This document shows, in pieces, positions 40,479-52,882 of a stretch of DNA of 64,000 bases. A model generated the notes under the pieces. It was given only the letters and a program-made list of their open reading frames with translations, was not told where the DNA came from and did not search any database. The stretch is from Strigops habroptila. Taxonomy: Eukaryota > Chordata > Aves > Psittaciformes > Psittacidae. How positions within the stretch are numbered: the stretch's first letter is position 1; every line of letters begins with the position of its first letter. The DNA is taken from contig NC_044277.2 in NCBI RefSeq assembly GCF_004027225.2, positions 27,542,995 to 27,606,994 of the forward strand, given 5' to 3'. Both the position numbers and the translations under genes were made by a program.

Positions 40479-40626
40479 AGAATCATAGAATAGTTTGGGT
40501 TGAAAGGGACCTTCAAAGGTCATTTAGTCTAACCCCCCTGCAATGAGCAGGGACATCTTCAACTAGATCAGGTTTCTTAGAACCACATCTAGCCTGGCCT
40601 TGAATGTCTCCAGGGATGGAGCATCA
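40479..40626 (-). mobile_element. CR1 3' fragment, reverse orientation
   Basis: The sequence begins with the CR1 tail repeat (AGAATCATAGAATAGTTTGG) and continues through GGGACCTTCAAAGGTCAT... to CTCCAGGGATGGAGCATC, the familiar avian CR1 3' UTR read in reverse. It is about 150 bp and strongly 5'-truncated. Confidence 0.88.
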
Positions 40627-41840
40627 GATGTGAAAGCTGAGGAAATGATATTACTCATTCATTTTACAAATATACAGTTGCAGTTAGGGAAGTCTAGTAG
40701 ATGTACTAAGTGCCTACATTTTCTGCAGGTTCCTGTCTGATATATAGGGGATAGGATGTAAATAATAATTCATAACAATTAGAAAAAATATGATCTAGTC
40801 AGTCAGGAATAACCTGGTTAAAACTCTGAACAACACTTAGGAAGTCTTCCTCTGAGAAATTGACTGCCAGGAAAAATGGGGAGGAGGAGCTGGTCGCAAG
40901 GCCTTGTCAATGACTCATACAACTGTGTGTGAACAACAAACATGTCTACTGTGCTATTGCATATATTAAATATAAGAAAAGGGCATGTCAGGAAGCTTCT
41001 CACAATTTTTGATTTCATGACATGCCTTTATTACTTTCTCCACTTTTTCAGTCACAGGTTATTAGATTTACTGCAGCTTTGGAAGGTACAACACATTAGT
41101 ATGTGTCGGGTACACTGCCACTAATGACTTTCTTAGCTTGCTCAAGTACAAACGCCTTACACTGATATTTATCAAGTGAAAACAATTTTTTACCAATTCA
41201 TTTGTCTTAGAAATGAAGAGTTTCATGTTTCCCCTGATACTGAAAACAAGATTTCAGTGAAGTCCAATATGTTCAGTGCATTGGAAAGACTAAATTTTGC
41301 TTTGTCTCAATGATATTTAAAGTAATCTAAATAAGATTTCTGGCACAACGTTGCTTCAGCCATTACCATTAATTAGAAGTTTTGTCCTTATTTTTTCTAA
41401 GTAGTACCCTGTATAAGTGCACTCAGCAAGCTTCAAATTGTCACAGTAGCTATTGATCTTTCTGACATGCTTAATCAGCCTAATTCTGCTGATAACAGAA
41501 GAGTCAGTCTGATCTACCCTGATGTTATTGACAGGAAAAAATTTATGCAAAAAAGGCAATGAAAAATCCAGTTTAGTTAATGAATTAAGTACTATTAATC
41601 CTATCACATAGTCACATATTTCATCAATTTTGCTATTTGAGATAAACAAAATTGGGCTTAAACTACATGAAATTCATCAGATAGATAAATTTTTATTCCT
41701 TTTCTATAGATCTTGTTCTCTGCTGAGTATTTTCATTGTTGAATTCTAGTGCAAAATAATGTAAGTAAAGGAAGCTTCAATGTTTCATGCAGACTTGCTA
41801 TTAAATTACTTTAATTTCGCTTTAGGTACTTATAGCAGAG

Positions 41841-42546
41841 GTGTGGCAGATGCACTTGACCCCTTATTAGTTCCAGCTCCGCAGGAGGTAAAGGCCTGAG
41901 CCATAGCCAGACCAAGAACTCCTTTAGTTTCAGTCTGTTCTCTGAAAACCCACAAAGAGCATGGGAGTGACACAGTAAGCATCGATGCATATGAGCTTGG
42001 AACACTGATCGTGCAATGAACATGAGTAGTGGGTGGCTTTTCCAAGACAAATTTATCAAGGAACAAGGAAAGATGTGGGTACAAGGAGTCTTGTGCACAC
42101 CTTTCCCGTCGAATGTAATTTGACTACAAGCTGACCACTTTATTCCATAAATATGACAGCCTGAGTGAGCTTTCTTTGAGTTCTCCTGGCTAAGCAGCCT
42201 AGTTGTATGGCAGTGATCTCCCCTGGAGCTGGGACGCCTCTCAGTCTGGCTCCTAAAGTTAGAGACACCTTTTACCAAGGGGAGATCTTTGGTAAGCAAC
42301 CGATATTGTGCATAATCTTGTAGTCTGGTACTGACTCTTGTGAACTGGTAGCTTTGATTTTGACTTGGTAATTTTAATTTGTGACTTGGTAACTTTGATT
42401 TGTATCTTGGTAGTTTTGAATCATTGCTCAAATGATTGTACCATACAGTTATAAAGCGAACCTTGCCACTGAACTTTGTTAAGTCTCACTTTTACAACAT
42501 CATATTAAAGCCACTTTTGCTAATACCTTTGACAGTGGTCCTTACA
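41841..42546 (+). mobile_element. Probable solo LTR of another endogenous retrovirus family
   Basis: The segment begins TGTGGCAGATG and ends GTGGTCCTTACA, giving TG...CA ends. A TATA-like CATAAATATG lies near 42146 and an ATTAAA polyadenylation motif near 42505, with a plausible R/U5-like part between. It contains a 20-21 bp tandem repeat (42321-42421). An open frame of 206 codons on the minus strand (42431-41811) covers most of it, but its N-terminal part is just the tandem repeat in translation and it has no known domain. Boundaries are approximate and no target duplication is clear. Confidence 0.45.
42321..42421. repeat. Tandem repeat, 20-21 bp unit, about 5 degenerate copies
   Basis: Successive units carry the core CTTGGTAACTTTGATTT with substitutions: CTGGTACTGACTC, CTGGTAGCTTTGATTT, CTTGGTAATTTTAATTT, CTTGGTAACTTTGATTT and CTTGGTAGTTTTGAAT. 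Spacing is 20 or 21 bp. On the minus strand it is translated as repeated SKLP/LKLP. Confidence 0.85.
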
Positions 42547-44201
42547 GTGATCTAAATCACCCATTCACAACAAGAGGAAAATGTCTTAACAGCTTTCGCC
42601 GAAGTACTACTTGGTTCCATTGATTTAAATAGTATTTGTATCAGTTCCCACAAGAAATATAGATAACTATTATATCATAGTGGTTTTAGTGTTTTATAAT
42701 GAAACTCAGTGCACCAAAAGGATTATCCTGAATTCTGTAATTTTTTGCCAGTGGCAGTTTCTGGTATTTGTGTTTGAAACATGATTATCAGATGCTAGAA
42801 ACAAATCCAATGATAGACTGAAAACATGCAGTGCAGAGGTGGAGAAAAGGACAAGAGTAAGAAATGAAATATGCTTGAGAGGTAAATTTAACTGAAATAT
42901 ACTTAATAGAAAGGGAATTATAATTGCTGTTGAAATAACTGCTGTAAATCTATCTTGTAACCAGAACTGGGCCTTGAACAGTCACTGTACCATTTGTTTC
43001 TGATACAATCCAATAAAAATGCTTCTCAAGACATCTCATTAATGGAACTCCCATCTAATGCTTGTGCGGCTTCATTATTTTTAGTGTAGCTACACCAGCA
43101 TAAAATCACAATACTGCAACTTCAAATTCCAGCCAAGCACTAACCAGAGTCTGATCTGTGTTATGACACTGTAAATCTATTGTATTTGAAATCATTGGGG
43201 TCACATGCTCTACCAGAAAACAGTTTGCTGTACTGAATGCTTAACTACTGAACCACTGCCGTATTATTGTTATTATAGTTATTTATTATGAAAGGCTGAC
43301 AGTTTGATTGATAGAAACTATTATTCTCAGGCAATGTAATACAGATGTGAGTGCTTGTGTATAACTCACTCCAATTAATTAATTTGTTGGTATTTTATTA
43401 AGCATTAGCCAAAAGTGATTTTTTTATCCCAAATCTACAATACTTTAGGTTTTCAGCTAATTAATTGGATGCCATCTTTGTAATTTACAAGGGGATTACA
43501 ATGATAAATTACAGTTAATTTTGAGCCAGTGCTTCCTCAATGATAGATTAGTGCCATTTGAAACAAGTTCATAGAAGTTATATGAAATGCTCTGAGTTGT
43601 CCAGCTGCTAAATCAGCAGAAGGAAACCACCACACACACTAATTCTGAAATGCTTTCCCTGCATGCTCTCAGCTGCACCACACATTTCTAATGCTACTTC
43701 TAGTAAAGAGAAGAGGCTTGTTTTAGAAATGCTGAGGCCAAGCTGCTTTTTAAATATCTAAACGTGTGTTGGACTGTGCTGCAAAGGTGACTTTTCTGCT
43801 CTCCACTGTGCAGCCACAGGAATAAGATGAGGTTATTTGCTTTCCTTCCCACTCCTTTCAATTTAAAGCCATGACAGGCACCTGAAAACTGCTTGATATC
43901 ACTGATGACTTGTGTTCCAATGATTTGTGGCTTGTTTGTGATTTGTGTGTGAGGTGAATTTAGTAAACATGAAGATCTTTCTTCATTGGAGTTTGTTTCC
44001 TGTAAGGAAAGAAGGGAAGCTGTGTAGGTGTGTTGCTTTTTTCACAGCACTGTTCAGGGACAGTTTAAGCAATAAGAGCAGAAGCACTCACACTAGGAAG
44101 GAACACAAAGATTTGTAATTCACTGCAACTAGAAACTGTTCAATGAGAGGAGTGAATACTGAACCCAGTAAAATCTGGGATAACCAACTACTTGGCGGTG
44201 T

Positions 44202-44281
44202 GGTTTTTTTTTTTTTTTGGTGTGTCAGGTTTTTTTTGTTTTTGTTTTGGTTTGGTTTGGTTTTGGTTTTGTTTTGTTTTA
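44202..44281. repeat. G/T-rich low-complexity tract
   Basis: A run of T followed by (GGTTT)n and (GTTTT)n on the plus strand. Open frames through it, Phe/Gly-rich on plus and Lys/Asn-rich on minus, are artefacts of composition. Confidence 0.8.
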
Positions 44282-45802
44282 CTTCGTTTTTATCTAAAAG
44301 GAGCAGAGGAAACAGACCTGAAGTTTTCATCTACTCCAGCTACTTCTGATGGTCAGTTAAGTGACAGGACTTGTAGAGTAAGCCCAGGAGCTACATTCCA
44401 AGTTAGTGAATATTTTTGATATATATATCTCTCTCTAAATATATTATTATATGCACTTGTACAAAGGGGAGTGGAAAGCCGACATGTAAGACCAGGTGGG
44501 TGAGAAGCATATGGCACCCTTGACTGAAGAAGTTGAAGTCAGCTATTTGACAAATCTGTACATTTCTGGGTCATACATCTGAAATAGCCATTTAAAGAAC
44601 TCTTCAGTATGTCAATGCAGCAAAAGTCTTGGGGGATTTTTCTAAAAAGCCTCAAGCTGGAGTGCCTGCAGCACTGGAGACACTTACTGAGACACATTTG
44701 TGGGCAAACGGTACAAAAGACACTTACTTACCCAGGAGGTGATGTTTGATGAGTGCAGCAGATACTTCAAATACAGCTTGTCTTGAATTAGAGTTCAGAT
44801 AGGCAATCAAGTTCTTGTAGCATAAAACTTTTTCACACTTCAGCTGGGCCATAATGACTATTTGTGAGCGTGTCTGTAGTCCTTAGAAAATTACAATGCA
44901 GGGACAAACAACATCCTGATCTAAATGGTGGATGAAGAAGGTGTGCAGCTGTTGAATGTGATATGGTTTTGTGTGTGCAGCCGGGCAGGTAAATGAAGAG
45001 GCTAAAGCATCCTTAAATCCATGCCTGACTTAGCTCAGGCAGCAGGCTAAACTACTTCTCATTTCTTCACAGTTGGTCTTGGCTGAAAGCAGGCATGAGG
45101 ACAGCTGCTGTCACTCAGATAATGTGCAGTTAACCTGTTCCTCCAAATAGACAGCATATGAACTTAGAGAACTGGTCCTACCACCTAAACTCACAGCATA
45201 CATCCTACATAGTCACTTCCTTTGCAAGTTAGAATTAGAAATCAAGAAATATACCTCTAGTCCAGAGATGCAGACCCACATACACAGATTCAGAGGCTCC
45301 ATTCTGGCAGCGTCTGGACTCTGGCAGAGGGTCTGTCCTTAAGGAACACTTCCCTTTACTGGCAGCCTTCGGGCTCATCACAGAGGAAACAAAAAAGAGA
45401 CAACAGTATTGTGTTCAGCAAAATGAGTCCTGCAGCAGATTCTCGGCAAATGGCTTGGCAGAAGATTTACAGCTAAGTATGAAGCACTGAGAAAAAGGTT
45501 AAGATCTAAATTTAAGCCATGTTCCTCTCTCCCTCTAATAATATTTTTCAGACTAGTAGACTCACAACTAATTTTGATGCTGAAGTGACTTCAGAACATT
45601 AGCTGTGCCCATTTCAAATGTTTTTCTATTTGCTCTGCTGCTCTTAGTGATGAAAGAAAAGATTTTTTTCATCATCATCCTAAATTCCTTCAGCTTCATA
45701 TTTGGAAAATATTATAGATTTCAATAAAAAATGCTCTTTGGAGGGGTATTTCTTATTCTGAGTACAAGGTTATGATTTTACACATGGAAAGTTTGTCTTA
45801 AT

Positions 45803-45856
45803 TGTTTCACATTTAACACTCTTCATTCTTAAAAGAAGAGCGTTAAATGTGAAACA
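45803..45856 (-). repeat. 22-bp stem-loop in the RALYL last intron
   Basis: The left arm TGTTTCACATTTAACACTCTTC (45803-45824 on plus; 22 positions) pairs with 45835-45856 around a 10-nt loop. Twenty-one of 22 positions are complementary. The single exception (45818 with 45841) becomes a G-U pair in the minus-strand RNA, the direction of RALYL transcription. It could be a fold-back remnant of a small inverted-repeat transposon or a structured intronic RNA. The stem is short for a canonical miRNA precursor. Confidence 0.85.
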
Positions 45857-48537
45857 TTCATTTTTTTCCTCAAATGAGTTGCAAGTGGCTTCATTCCAAA
45901 ATGGGACATTTGCTATTAGTCAGCTCTTTTTCTTAAATAACTTAGTTCTCATAAAACAGGAGAGCATCTGTTAGGACTTTTTGTTTTATAGCAAGCTTAC
46001 CTATCTACTTTACTTTTCACAAAACAGAGGGTGATGCCAAATAGCAGGGCACAAAATGGGTAGAGGCAGATTGAAATTCCAAGTATTCCTACTGGAATTC
46101 ACTATATATTTGATAGTATTCTGATTGACTTTCCAGTCATACAGCTACCAGTGATTGGAGTAGAAAGTAAAACTTATGGGAATTGGCCATTATATCTACA
46201 TAAATATATGCAAGTAGAAGTGAAAACAAGTATAAATTACAATATGCATCACAAACTACCAGCTTCTGATTTTAACAGTACTGGTCAATGCTGCCAAGAG
46301 TTTGGGTAGAAACTATAGAGCAAAGATGCATAGTTCAATTTCTAATTGCTCTCTGTGGGAAACACCCATTGCCTGAGATTTTCTTTGAAGTAATCCTTTG
46401 TGGTGCAATCCTTTACCCCATCCACAGCAGTTTTCATTCACTGATCTCCCTAGGCTTTGTAAAAGGAAGTGTTATTATCCCATCGTAGCAGGGATGAAGT
46501 GAAGTGGCCTCTTCCAAAGCTTGAGAAAAATGACAAGGGAGGATAAAAAGCACAAGGATTTTGTCAGTGACAATCTTGGTTCTAAGCTTTGAAGTCTACA
46601 GTATTGTCAACTTCTTGGCTAGAGGGTCCAAGTAGTCAGGAAGGTGGAAGGCATGAGGCTGACTGGCTCCACTGCCCTGGCACTGGGACGAACTGCACCT
46701 GACCAAGACAATGCATGTAAGCGCTCTTTCTTGGCCTTTCCTTGCTACCACCATGTCAGGGTTGGAGGTATCATTCATGAATCCTGCAGTGCAAGGCAGA
46801 GGACACCACTTTCCACGTGCACTGACCCACCTCCTCGTAGAACTGAAGGGGCTCAGTAATGGCATGCAGAGAAAGTGAAGCTGTTTCTACCCCATGCCTT
46901 AGATATGTGGCTCAGACCTCTTTGTCTTTGGAGCTGTGACTGCAATACACTGTACTTCAACTAATTCCATAACTTAAATGTGGGAAAGGCTTTTTAACTT
47001 AGAACTGTTGGTGTGCAAATGTGTCTGTGCCAATTCCAGACTTTCACTGCTAATGATGTCTTCCCATGCTGCTTGCTTTTTAGAAACTTTCCTGCTTAGG
47101 CCTTTGCTAGATGAAAAATTTCTTCTGTAGATATATGCTAAATATGTCACACCCACAGGGTAAAATGACAGCACTGAACAATCGGAGGCTAATATACTAT
47201 TAGTAACTTCCCCACTTAGTTGTCTGCAGCATGGAGTCTGACATCTAATTAGTGCAAAACCCACCAGTCTTGTTAAACTGTCTTCAACCCCTATTGCTAA
47301 TATCACTTCAGCAGGTATTAGCCATGGTAGGATATTATATTTACAACTATGTATTCATTACTGAATTTCAAATTCCTACAAAATCAGAGTGGCAACTTTT
47401 TACAGAAGTTCCTCATAGCTGTACAGGAAAACCTGTTCCTTTTGAGGAAAAGTGATAATGTCATCCATTCTACATTGCATGTTAAAAGATGAGGGGATTC
47501 AGGTTGTAGTAGTTTCTTCTGGTCATAATGCTATTCAGGATTTATAAATTCAAGAGGGCCTTCTGCTGGTTAAAGGGACATAAACCCTCAAATTAGCAGA
47601 TTTAAATTACGTTTACAGTAAGAGGTACAAAACACTGGTTATTCACATGCCCTTACTCCAGGCTTGGTGTTGGTTCAGCAGTGCCCATTGCTGACTGACT
47701 TCTGCTGGCTTCACTGAATGATTTTTACAGTGCACACATGATTAAATGTGTGTTAAAAAGCAAACAGGAACAATGACACTAAGCAACAAAAGTGATTTCT
47801 GCTCACAGCAGAAGAATATGAAAGCCAGCAATAGAGGGAGTGAATTACAGTCTAGATCAATGTGACTGACCCATGCTTACTTGGAATGAATGAATAAGTA
47901 TATTCTGACTTTCCAAAATCAGATATAAATCTGACTTTCCAAATATTTTTGTAATGTTGCTCTAGAAGAACTTGGAAGTTTATCAACATGATGGGCATTT
48001 CATGAAAGGTGCAGGCTCAGGCTGAAAGCTCAAATATTTCTTAGCCAAATCTTTCTTAAGGAAAAAATCTTTCCATCAAAAAAGCGTGTAGCTGCCAACA
48101 CAGGCTACAGAAGATATATATGAAAGACAGGGACTGGGAATTCTGGGGGAGCACATGTTTTCTAATGAGGAAGTTCTCCATTCTAGAATCTTCTTTAATT
48201 TTGAAATGCTCCACTTAGAATAAAGAAAGAACATAATGTTTTCCTTTCTCATCTACATTTGAGAAAATATAGAATAATAAATGTAAACCAATTTAAAGTA
48301 CATTTAATTTCCTTCCTAAAATCACCAAGTGTAGTAAAAAATATTCTTCTTGTTTATCATGAGAGGGCCTTATGCTTAGTTGATACTACAGTGTATGAAG
48401 AACGTAGGATTAGGCACTAGTTACAGAAAATCACAGTAGTGTTGTGAGCTTATTTTGTTAACCCACACTGTTGTTTCTCTGTGGTTACTTGTAGCAACTA
48501 TATAGACAGATATAATCATGGCATGATTATTCCTTAC

Positions 48538-48716
48538 CAGCTCATTGCTGCCATCCTCATCAAAATCCTCCTCTATCCCATCAGTCATATCTTCTCCATC
48601 CCCATCTGCATCTGGCCCTCCTTCAATTGGCTCTTCTGTAGAATTATCTGCATTCTCTGATATGCATTCCTCTTGAATCAAATCAGCATTATCTTCCATT
48701 TGTTTCTTTTGAGCTT
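48538..48716 (-). CDS. RALYL: RALYL internal coding exon: acidic C-terminal region
   Basis: This 179-nt exon lies between the acceptor ...gttttccttacag (AG at 48718-48717) and the donor GTAAGG starting at 48537. Two bases complete the Glu codon from the 53280 exon, then 59 codons follow and the exon ends in phase 0 with Asn-Glu-Leu. The protein begins AQKKQMEDNADLIQEEC and becomes strongly acidic, with GGPDADGDGEDMTDGIEEDF followed by DEDG. An acidic tail is characteristic of the hnRNP C/RALY family. The in-frame ATG within the exon (48699-48697) is an internal Met, not a start. Reading through the donor would add 38 residues before a stop at 48421-48423. Confidence 0.95.
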
Positions 48717-51700
48717 CTGTAAGGAAAACATACTCTATAGAGATTCAGTAACCTTCCCTATTGGTGACAAAGAAAAGTGCTCTGAGGAAGAAACATAAGC
48801 TTCCCCTCTCCAGATGTGCTAGCTTTGTAAAATTCAGTGTGTCAATATTTACCATGCCAATGTGATCAAACCCCTTGTTTAAAAAAAAATAGTGCATAAG
48901 TCAATCTAGTACAAACATGCTCATCTGTCCCATGCAGTAGATGAAGGTGTGATTTACCAGTGGATCCAGCTTTTTGATTTTCTGGACTTTGCCTTGGGAA
49001 TTCAATTGGCATAATCACTATATATTTATTTATTTGCAGCCAATGAGAACTACATAAATCTCTATGTTCTGAGAAGTGGAAGGCTGTTAATTGCCAACGA
49101 GTGAACAAAGATTTGCATAAATTTGTTGTGAATATATCTCAACCACCATAGAAATCAAATCCTTCCAGACAACTGAACATATTTTTTATATTTTACATAT
49201 GAAGTAAAGTAGCTGTTTCTCCTCACTGGTATAATGTGCTGAGGTAAATGGAGAATGCCCCTTCCAACTACCCAACTTTAGGCTTCCTATAATTTCTGCA
49301 AGGCGGTGAAAAGGAAGAACATTTCCGTGGAGGCCCAGAGGATCTGTTCTACTTGGCTTAGCGCAGATAACTGCATTGTTTGTGAATATGTATTGTAAGA
49401 CTCCTGGATATGCTGAGGAATTTCATCCAGCCAGCAGAAATCCGGAGGAGGATTGAGGGAGGAATGACAGAGACAGAGAGGCCAGTAGAATGGTTTGAGG
49501 GATCAGTCTTATTCCTATGCATATCAGGAGTTAGATGAAGAGCTTTATATACTCAAAGTGAATACAGGCCAGAGAATTGGTTGCATGTAGCTGGAATACC
49601 AATGTCTTTGCAGTCTGAGGGTGACAATACCCATCAATAATCAAATTTCTAGAACAAAACCATTTATTTCTTTGTCAGATTAACTGTTCCATAATGCTAG
49701 TAGTACATCACCTATCTTATTGGACAGCCAATGAATCTGCAGATTGCCTGTGAAGCTCTATATTTTTCAGCTCTGTGAATATATTATTATTTTACTATGA
49801 ATTATTACCAACTGCATACAATATTCAAATCTGCTCATACTTTTCTTTATCATAGTCTTAAACCAAGACTTTTTTTTTTCTTCTGCCTGTGCACATTTAT
49901 TTTGCAACTTACTTTCATCTCTTCAGTCTTTGTTAGTCTCTAGTCCCTCATTTTCAAATTCATTAGCTGAAGACATAGAACAATGAAGCTTTTATCCCTT
50001 AGTCACATAATTTCTTCAGAAAGATTCTTGGGCTTAAAGAATAAAAGTAATCTTAAATAACTGCTTCAACAGTACTGTAGTCACACATAGTAGTAGAAGA
50101 TTCAGCCCATGGAACCTCATCATCTATATGTAAGGAGGTCTATAAAGTTCCATACTAGTTATAAATTATTGTGTTACTTGCCTTACTACACAAGGAGATG
50201 TGGATGGAATCAGCTATGCCTAATGATTCCATCACCACCTTCTGCCTCAAGACACTTTTGAGATTAACCCAGCTGTGGCAGTGACACACTGAATCAACTT
50301 TGGTCAAGGGTTTCAGAAAGGGTTCCTGAAATTATGGACTTGGTACTTTCAAATGGGAAAACTTTTCGGATACAACTGCTAAAAAAATTAGGTCACTCAG
50401 TTAATTTTCTGAATTCTTTTCTGGGTTCTTCAGAAGAGTCTCAAATACTGGCTTAGCATCTAACTTGGGCTCTTCTGAGAAGCTAACCCTGTGATCCTAC
50501 CTTTCAGCATCCATTTCTGATAATACAGGTAGAATATTTTCATTTCACAATTTTTTTTTTTTCACATCAGAACACCTTCTTATCCCTGGCTTCCTAATTC
50601 AGATTTTTACAAACAAAGAAGCTATTCCTGAAGTTTCCCTATATACAGGAAATCCTTTCATCTATATCCCCCTACTGCAGTGGTCACTTAATAGTAAAAG
50701 ACAGAACATCAGCTATAAGAAGTTTTCACGCAGCTGTAGAGCAGTAACCAACATATGCACTGAACTTGTCCAGCTTGTCTGCTTAATGTATCACATTCCA
50801 CCAGATGTACAACTTTTAAGATTAATAATTAAATGTTCTTTCTGAAAGAGATGCAAACTTAAAAAACAAAAGGGCAACATGATGTCTCAGTTTTTGTTTT
50901 GTGTAAATGAGACATAGGTCCTCTTTCTGATTCCAGTCTAGTGAGGCCACACCTTCTGGCAGAAGAAAGTAAGAAATAATATTGCGAAATCATAGAGAAG
51001 GAACAAAATCATCACACATCTGACACGGTAAATGAAATAGTTTAGCTACTGAAGTAGCTTTCTCTTTAAGCTGAGGAAGCAATCATCTGCAGACTAATCA
51101 CCCAGGTTGCATAACCTTCTTTATTAGCTCAGGAGACGTAAACGAGGATCCATGCTTACTGGGCTCTCTGAGGTGTTGTTTCTCCTCATACCTTCTGATG
51201 AGACAAGGAATATGGGGGACGGGTTCTGCACCTGATATTTTAAAACATCAACAATTTGAAACCAGTTTTTAATCTCCGGGGATATTATCCATTGCTTGTC
51301 TTCAAAAGGCGTAATAGTATGATTCAATACAAATCAACTTTTCCCTCTTTGAGCTGATTTCTATTTAAATGAGTTCAATACAGTCCTTTAGCAAAAGTGA
51401 AAACTGGATATCAAAATACAATAAGATGCAGATTGTTTTGCATAGTAATGGATTTTATATAAAAGCTACCTGAAGTAAGGATGCACCATCTCAGAGCATT
51501 TCAGTACGCAAGTGATTCAAAGGAGTGCCTTGCAATTACATCTTAACTGATTATACCAACTTTTATCTAACTTGCATAAAGTACAAAACAAAATATAATG
51601 AATATATATTGTGTATGGTTTTTTTGAAAGAGATAATCACACTCTGTACTAATCATTTACCTTAGACTTGAAAAAAAGCACTCAACTTATTTTACGGGGT

Positions 51701-51783
51701 AAACTATAACAGCTGAGGTATTGGTTCTTGTCTGACAACTTAGAAAATGATTGTAAATAAAAGGCAGAGGTTTTTTTCAGAGC

Positions 51784-51852
51784 TGGTTTTGGTTTTCTGT
51801 TTTGTTTTGCTTGTGGTTTTTTTTGCTTGTTTGTGTGTTTGGGTTTTTTTTA
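51784..51852. repeat. G/T-rich low-complexity tract
   Basis: Plus-strand tract of TTTTGGTTTT, GTTTGTGTG and GGGTTTTTTTT type, like those at 38892 and 44202. Confidence 0.75.
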
Positions 51853-52654
51853 CTCGTTAACCACATTTTTCTGTAGTGTTATGCGCTAGGAAGACATTCA
51901 TTAGAGCTACTTCTAAATGCTAGAGAAGGTTCACAACAGATCAGGAAATAAGGCAGGCACTTGGGAACAGGAGGAATTCAGATCTAAATATCTATTTTAC
52001 CTGCATCATGTTCAAGAACCTCAACTGCTAATTCCCACAAATGTCTTAGTCTTGATGGAACTCTCTTTATTTGTCTTGTTTGGTCTTTTTGGCTTCACAT
52101 AACTGATTTGAGTTATGCAAGGGACACAAATCTGAATGTTCAGATGCCCAGGCAGCTGTGGATTATGAGGTAGAATTTCCTTCACATATTTCAAACAAAA
52201 TACATAAAAAGTTTTCATCAGAGAATGAAGGGAGAAAAAAAAAGAAACATTGAGATTTTTCATGAAAAAAGGCTTCCATTTCCCAGCTAGCTCTCATCAG
52301 AATCAGCCCACTAGTACATGGCTCCTGCACAGAGATATACAGTGATTTATAAGGAAAGAACCCAAGAAATACCATAGACAGTGGTAAGAACTGAGATTGT
52401 TTTCTATATATACTGTAGTGAAAATGCAAACTCATAAATCCCTTATAAGTGCTCAGCACAGCTTTAAAGTGCTGCCAGGTGAGATCATTCAGCTAACAAA
52501 ATGATCACTGTAATGATAAAAAGAGATATTGATTAAATTAAAAAGTAGTGTTGGATTTTGTCATTCCTGAGGTTTGCCTCAAAACAAAACATTTCAAGCC
52601 AGAGTAAAGCTGACCTCGAGGTGCTGCTGGTTTTATAGAGACGCCACAGCTTCA

Positions 52655-52882
52655 CACAACAGTTTGGGTTGGAAGGGATCTCTGAAGTTGCCAAGTCCAA
52701 CCCCTGTTCAAAGCAGGGCCAAGCTCAAAGTCTGATTCAAGTCCATGGATCTCTGGAGTTCTGAATGCTTCCAAGGATGGAACGACCACCTTCTCTCTGG
52801 GCAACCTGCTATACTGCTTAGTTGCACCTCTTTTCCTTATATCAAACAGGAATTTCCCTTGCTGCAACTTGTGATTATTGCC
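52655..52882 (-). mobile_element. CR1 3' fragment, reverse orientation
   Basis: The plus strand reads AGTTTGGGTTGGAAGGGATC followed by CCAAGTCCAACCCC, then CCAAGGATGGA...CTCTCTGGGCAACCTG, then a stretch matching the CR1 region 'CAGTTTGTG...TTGCCC'. The element's 3' end is near 52655 and its 5' truncation near 52882. It is diverged from the usual CR1 sequence and has small indels. Confidence 0.85.

Larger units (their letters stand above)
29463..48537 (-). other. RALYL: RALYL last intron (19.1 kb)
   Basis: This intron joins the acidic-tail exon to the terminal FLQIK exon, with a GTAAGG donor at 48537 and a CTCAG acceptor at 29463. It contains a reverse-oriented ERVL-like LTR (32883-33328), a coding-like relic (about 35765-35885), a CR1 tail (40479-40626), a probable LTR with internal repeats (about 41841-42546), poly-A tracts at 39151 and 40331, G/T-rich tracts at 38892 and 44202, and a 22-bp stem-loop (45803-45856). 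The other ORFs in it are short and show no recognisable family. Confidence 0.8.

Noticed and set aside
41811..42431. Longest open frame in the window (206 codons, minus)
   Set aside because: It lies across a probable LTR, its N-terminal part is a translated tandem repeat and no domain is recognisable.
44088..44419. Phe/Gly-rich and Lys/Asn-rich frames
   Set aside because: They are translations of a G/T-rich low-complexity tract.
48866..49108. 80-codon minus frame upstream of the acidic RALYL exon
   Set aside because: It is intronic, has no family match, and is not needed for the phase-consistent exon chain.
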